A stretch of DNA of 64,000 bases from Bacillota bacterium (GTDB taxonomy: Bacteria; Bacillota; Clostridia; Peptostreptococcales; Anaerovoracaceae), in NCBI GenBank assembly GCA_017432345.1, contig JAFRJI010000016.1, positions 62,001-126,000 on the forward strand, written 5' to 3'. The translations under genes were made by a program, and so were the position numbers. Of this stretch, positions 60,996 to 64,000 are shown piece by piece. Positions within the stretch are counted from its first letter, which is position 1, and every line of letters begins with the position of its first letter. Under the pieces are notes generated by a model. It had not been told where the DNA came from. It saw only the letters and a program-made list of their open reading frames with translations, and did no database searches.

Positions 60996-61793
60996 ATGGA
61001 GATTACTTTAGAAAAGATCGAACTGGTCAAGGACAGAACCGGCGTGACCTACGCAGAAGCGAAGCAGGCTCTGGAAGATGCAGATGGCAGCGTCGTTGAC
61101 GCAATCATCTCGATCGAAGAAACGGTCAATTCCGGAGAAAAGGGCAGAGCGTTCGGCGAAAAGGGAGAAGCGCTCTTCGGCAGACTGAAAGACCTCATCA
61201 AGAAGGGCAATGTAGCCAGGATCCAGGTCAAGAAGGATGATGACAAAATCGTCAATATCCCAGTCAATGCGGGAATCCTCGGCATCTGCATCGCTCCTCT
61301 GGCGTCCGTCGTTGCTCTGGTAGCTGCTTTCGGATTCAAGTGCGTCATCGAAGTCGTCAAGACGGATGGAACGATCATCGACATCAGCGATGCCGTATCC
61401 GACACAGTCGCGTCCGTAGCCGAAAAGGGAAGCGACAAGGCTGACTTCCTGAAGGAAAAGGGCAAAGAGTATTTCGACAAGGCGCAGGAAATGGGCAAGG
61501 AATACTATGAGAAGGCCAAGGAAAGCGATATCGTTGAAAAAGCGAAGGACAGCGATTTCGTTGAAAAGGCAAAAGATAAAGTCGACGAAGTAAGAGAAAA
61601 GGCGGAAGATCTGGCAGAGAAGGCAAAGAAAGCCGTTGAAGAAAAGGCTACGGAAGTAGAAGAAGCGGTCGAAGAGTTCAAGGAAGAAGCCGCAGACGCT
61701 GCAGAAGACGCCGCTGAAGCCGTCGAAGAAGCCGCAGAAGCTGCGGAAGAAAAAGCAGAAGAAGTTGTCGAAGAAATCAAGGACGAGGAATAA
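60996..61793 (+). CDS. DUF4342 protein with UBA-like N-terminus and LEA-like tail
   Basis: A 265-residue protein. Residues 1-45 form a UBA/TS-N-like helix bundle (VKDRTGVTYAEAKQALEDADG), and about 60-125 the DUF4342 core with one hydrophobic stretch. From about 140 to the end the sequence is a repetitive amphipathic helix of Lys, Glu and Ala (KAKE, EEAAEAAEE units), like late-embryogenesis or apolipoprotein-type coiled segments. A membrane-surface or stress role is possible. AAGGAGG precedes the ATG. It is driven by the promoter inside recO. Confidence 0.75.
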   Translation: MEITLEKIELVKDRTGVTYAEAKQALEDADGSVVDAIISIEETVNSGEKGRAFGEKGEALFGRLKDLIKKGNVARIQVKKDDDKIVNIPVNAGILGICIAPLASVVALVAAFGFKCVIEVVKTDGTIIDISDAVSDTVASVAEKGSDKADFLKEKGKEYFDKAQEMGKEYYEKAKESDIVEKAKDSDFVEKAKDKVDEVREKAEDLAEKAKKAVEEKATEVEEAVEEFKEEAADAAEDAAEAVEEAAEAAEEKAEEVVEEIKDEE

Positions 61794-61802
61794 CAGCAGA
61801 CG

Positions 61803-63203
61803 ATGACTGAAATCACAATGGAAAAAATCACAGCTCTGGCCAAGAACCGGGGATTCATCTTCCCGGGTTCTGAAATATACGGCGGGCTGGCGAACACCTG
61901 GGATTACGGCCCTCTGGGCGTAGAATTGAAGAACAACATCAAAGATGCCTGGCGGCGGAAGTTCGTCCAGGAATCCAAATACAACGTCGGCATTGACGCG
62001 GCGATCCTGATGAATCCGGAAACGTGGGTCGCTTCCGGACACGTCGGCGGATTCGCGGATCCTCTGATCGACTGCAAATCCTGCAAGGCCAGATTCCGCG
62101 CCGATCACCTGATCGAAGAGTATCTGGCGGAACAGGGTGTCAAGGACGTCATCGTGGACGGCTGGTCCAACGAGAAACTGGAATCGTTCATCAAGGAGAA
62201 AGGGATCGTTTGTCCGGAATGCGGCAAGTCCGACTTCACAGGGATCCGTCAATTCAACTTGATGTTCAAGACATTCCAGGGCGTTACCGAGGATTCCAAG
62301 GCGGAAATCTATCTGCGGCCGGAAACGGCACAGGGCATCTTTGTCAACTTCAAGAACGTGCAGAGAACCTCCCGGAAGAAAATCCCGTTCGGCATCGCGC
62401 AGGTGGGCAAGTCCTTCCGTAACGAGATCACGCCGGGGAACTTCATCTTCCGGACCAGAGAGTTCGAACAGATGGAGCTGGAATTTTTCTGCAAGCCGGG
62501 GACCGAACTGGAATGGTTCGATTACTGGCGTGCATATTGCGCTGACTTTTTGAAAGCGCTCGGTATCAAAGAAGAGCACATCCGGCTCAGAGACCACGAT
62601 CCGGAAGAACTGTCCCACTACAGCAACGCGACGACGGACATCGAGTATCTCTTCCCGTTCGGCTGGGGAGAGCTTTGGGGAATCGCGTCCAGAACGGACT
62701 TCGACCTAATGGCGCATCAGACCCATTCCGGACAGGACATGAGCTACATGGATCCGGAGACCAACGAGAAGTTCGTACCGTACTGCATCGAACCGTCGGT
62801 CGGCGTTGAGCGTATGCTGCTGGCGTTCCTGACCGATGCGTACGACGAAGAGATCCTGACCGACGCGAAAGGCAAGGAGGACATCCGCAAAGTTCTGCGG
62901 CTGCATCCTGCACTGGCGCCGTTCAAGGCAGCTGTCCTGCCGCTGAGCAAAAAGCTGGGCGAGACGGCGGAGCCGATCTTCGAAGAACTGCAGAAGTACT
63001 TCAGCGTTGATTATGACGCGGCCGGATCCATCGGCAAGAGATACCGCAGAGAAGATGAGATCGGAACACCGTTCTGCATCTGCGTCGACTTTGATACCCT
63101 GGATGACAATTGCGTCACCATCAGAGATCGTGACACCATGGAGCAGGTACGTGTACCTGTCAGTGATGTTCGAAAATATATTGAGGAAAGATTAGTATTT
63201 TAA
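61803..63203 (+). CDS. glyS: glycine--tRNA ligase, homodimeric type
   Basis: A 466-residue class II aminoacyl-tRNA synthetase. Motif 1 lies near WRRKFVQES; a zinc-like pair occurs in CKSCKARF and CPECGKSDF; motif 2 is [25 protein letters not shown] (read in two parts); motif 3 is [12 protein letters not shown]. The anticodon-binding domain occupies about 370-466. This is the single-chain type used by most Firmicutes outside the GlyQ/GlyS group. Ten bases separate it from the DUF4342 gene. Confidence 0.95.
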   Translation: MTEITMEKITALAKNRGFIFPGSEIYGGLANTWDYGPLGVELKNNIKDAWRRKFVQESKYNVGIDAAILMNPETWVASGHVGGFADPLIDCKSCKARFRADHLIEEYLAEQGVKDVIVDGWSNEKLESFIKEKGIVCPECGKSDFTGIRQFNLMFKTFQGVTEDSKAEIYLRPETAQGIFVNFKNVQRTSRKKIPFGIAQVGKSFRNEITPGNFIFRTREFEQMELEFFCKPGTELEWFDYWRAYCADFLKALGIKEEHIRLRDHDPEELSHYSNATTDIEYLFPFGWGELWGIASRTDFDLMAHQTHSGQDMSYMDPETNEKFVPYCIEPSVGVERMLLAFLTDAYDEEILTDAKGKEDIRKVLRLHPALAPFKAAVLPLSKKLGETAEPIFEELQKYFSVDYDAAGSIGKRYRREDEIGTPFCICVDFDTLDDNCVTIRDRDTMEQVRVPVSDVRKYIEERLVF

Positions 63204-63215
63204 GAGGAGACGAAA

Positions 63216-64000
63216 ATGAAGAAGTTTGTTTATTCATTCAATGAAGGATCAAAAGACATGAGAGATCTGCTCGGCGGCAAGGGTGCGAACCTCGCTGAAA
63301 TGACAAAGATCGGGCTGCCGGTGCCTTTTGGTTTCACAGTAACAACGGAAGCATGCACAAGGTACTATGACGAAGGCGAAACGATCGGACAGGACATCGT
63401 AGATGACATCTACGTCAAGCTGGCTGATCTGGAAAACGTAGCCGGCAAGAAGTTCGGCGACGCCGCCAACCCGCTGCTCGTATCCGTCCGTTCCGGTGCA
63501 AAAATCTCAATGCCGGGAATGATGGACACGATCCTGAACCTGGGTCTGAATGACGAAACAGTAGAAGGCCTGTCGGCCCTGACAGAAAATCCTCGTTTCG
63601 CATACGACAGTTACAGAAGATTCATGCAGATGTTCGGCGATGTCGTTATGGGCATCAGCAAATCCAAGTACGACGTGATCTTTGATGGACAGAAGGACAA
63701 GAAGGGCGTTCTGTTCGACGTAGATCTGGACGTTGACGATCTGAAAGAGATCATCGTTGGATACAAGGCACTGTACAAAGAGGAAATCGGCAAAGACTTC
63801 CCGCAGGATCCGAAAGAACAGCTGATGGAAGCAGTAAAGGCTGTATTCCGTTCATGGAATACGGACAGAGCGATCTTGTATAGACAGCTCAATGAGATTC
63901 CGGATGACATCGGAACAGCTGTAAACGTTCAGTCCATGGTATTTGGTAATATGGGCGACACCTCCGGTACCGGCGTAGCGTTCACAAGATCACCGGTCAA
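63216..64000 (+). CDS. ppdK: pyruvate, phosphate dikinase, 5' part
   Basis: The first 261 codons of a gene cut by the window edge. FNEGSKDMRDLLGGKGANLAEM (read in two parts), GLPVPFGFTVTTEAC, LLVSVRSGAKISMPGMMDTILNLG (in two parts) and SMVFGNMGDTSGTGVAFTRSP are all from the N-terminal ATP-grasp domain of PPDK. The enzyme interconverts pyruvate, ATP and phosphate with phosphoenolpyruvate, AMP and PPi. GAGGAGA precedes the ATG at 63216. glyS-ppdK linkage is usual in clostridia. Confidence 0.95.
   Translation, partial: MKKFVYSFNEGSKDMRDLLGGKGANLAEMTKIGLPVPFGFTVTTEACTRYYDEGETIGQDIVDDIYVKLADLENVAGKKFGDAANPLLVSVRSGAKISMPGMMDTILNLGLNDETVEGLSALTENPRFAYDSYRRFMQMFGDVVMGISKSKYDVIFDGQKDKKGVLFDVDLDVDDLKEIIVGYKALYKEEIGKDFPQDPKEQLMEAVKAVFRSWNTDRAILYRQLNEIPDDIGTAVNVQSMVFGNMGDTSGTGVAFTRSPV

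Noticed and set aside
1..64000. CRISPR arrays, rRNA, tRNA, insertion sequences or toxin-antitoxin pairs
   Set aside because: No regularly spaced repeats, cloverleaf sequences, transposase motifs or paired small toxin genes were seen on reading both strands.

Overview
The window reads as a chromosome segment of a Gram-positive anaerobe of the class Clostridia. The grounds are gene neighbourhoods typical of that class (rplS-rbgA-rnhB; dnaE-pfkA; phoH-ybeY-era-recO-glyS-ppdK), strong AGGAGG-type ribosome sites, many ATGA start/stop overlaps, a Mn2+ riboswitch of the yybP-ykoY class, and no outer-membrane or LPS genes. I cannot name a genus; a relative of the Anaerovoracaceae (Family XIII) is only a guess. 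No rRNA, tRNA, CRISPR array or insertion sequence was seen.

Layout. 1-19 kb is mostly housekeeping: a small promoter-hairpin-terminator unit, a YprB-like nuclease, proC, nudF, a XerD-family protein with a damaged active site, rplS, rbgA, rnhB, a FolD-family protein lacking two catalytic residues, a secreted papain-type protease, a DJ-1 protein, metH, glnA, an MFS transporter, a sirtuin, a divergently placed PAS-AAA regulator with a degenerate ATPase core, and a riboswitch-led manganese efflux operon (terC-mntP). A DMT permease and a SAM methyltransferase follow.

21.1-41.5 kb is the most interesting part. It holds a FecBCD/BtuFCD-type ABC importer co-directional with two surface proteins (one about 1,800 residues with GLUG repeats), a second exported protein, an ExbB/TolQ-like channel with a DUF2149 (ExbD-like) partner, a MoxR-DUF58-transglutaminase-fold cassette, a metallophosphoesterase, and a Crp/Fnr-family regulator as the last gene. 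Four promoters in this stretch carry a 14-bp inverted repeat (consensus GTTGK-N4-MCAAC; one copy imperfect) centred exactly 29.5 bp upstream of the first base of a -10 box, i.e. -41.5 from the expected start of transcription, and all four lack a -35 box. This is the geometry of class II Crp/Fnr-activated promoters, and the local regulator is the obvious candidate. One of these promoters drives no protein gene but an apparent small RNA of about 83 nt. I infer a self-regulated uptake or cell-envelope system for an unidentified metal complex or cofactor, combining an ABC importer with an ExbBD-like motor in a single-membrane cell.

41.5-64 kb returns to core functions: pyruvate carboxylase, an L,D-transpeptidase, dnaE, pfkA (with Glu at the usual Asp103), mutY-dinB on the minus strand, a 52-residue membrane protein, a DUF308 protein, two FAD-dependent dehydrogenase-like proteins, phoH, ybeY, era, recO, a DUF4342 protein with a LEA-like tail and its own promoter inside recO, glyS and the start of ppdK.
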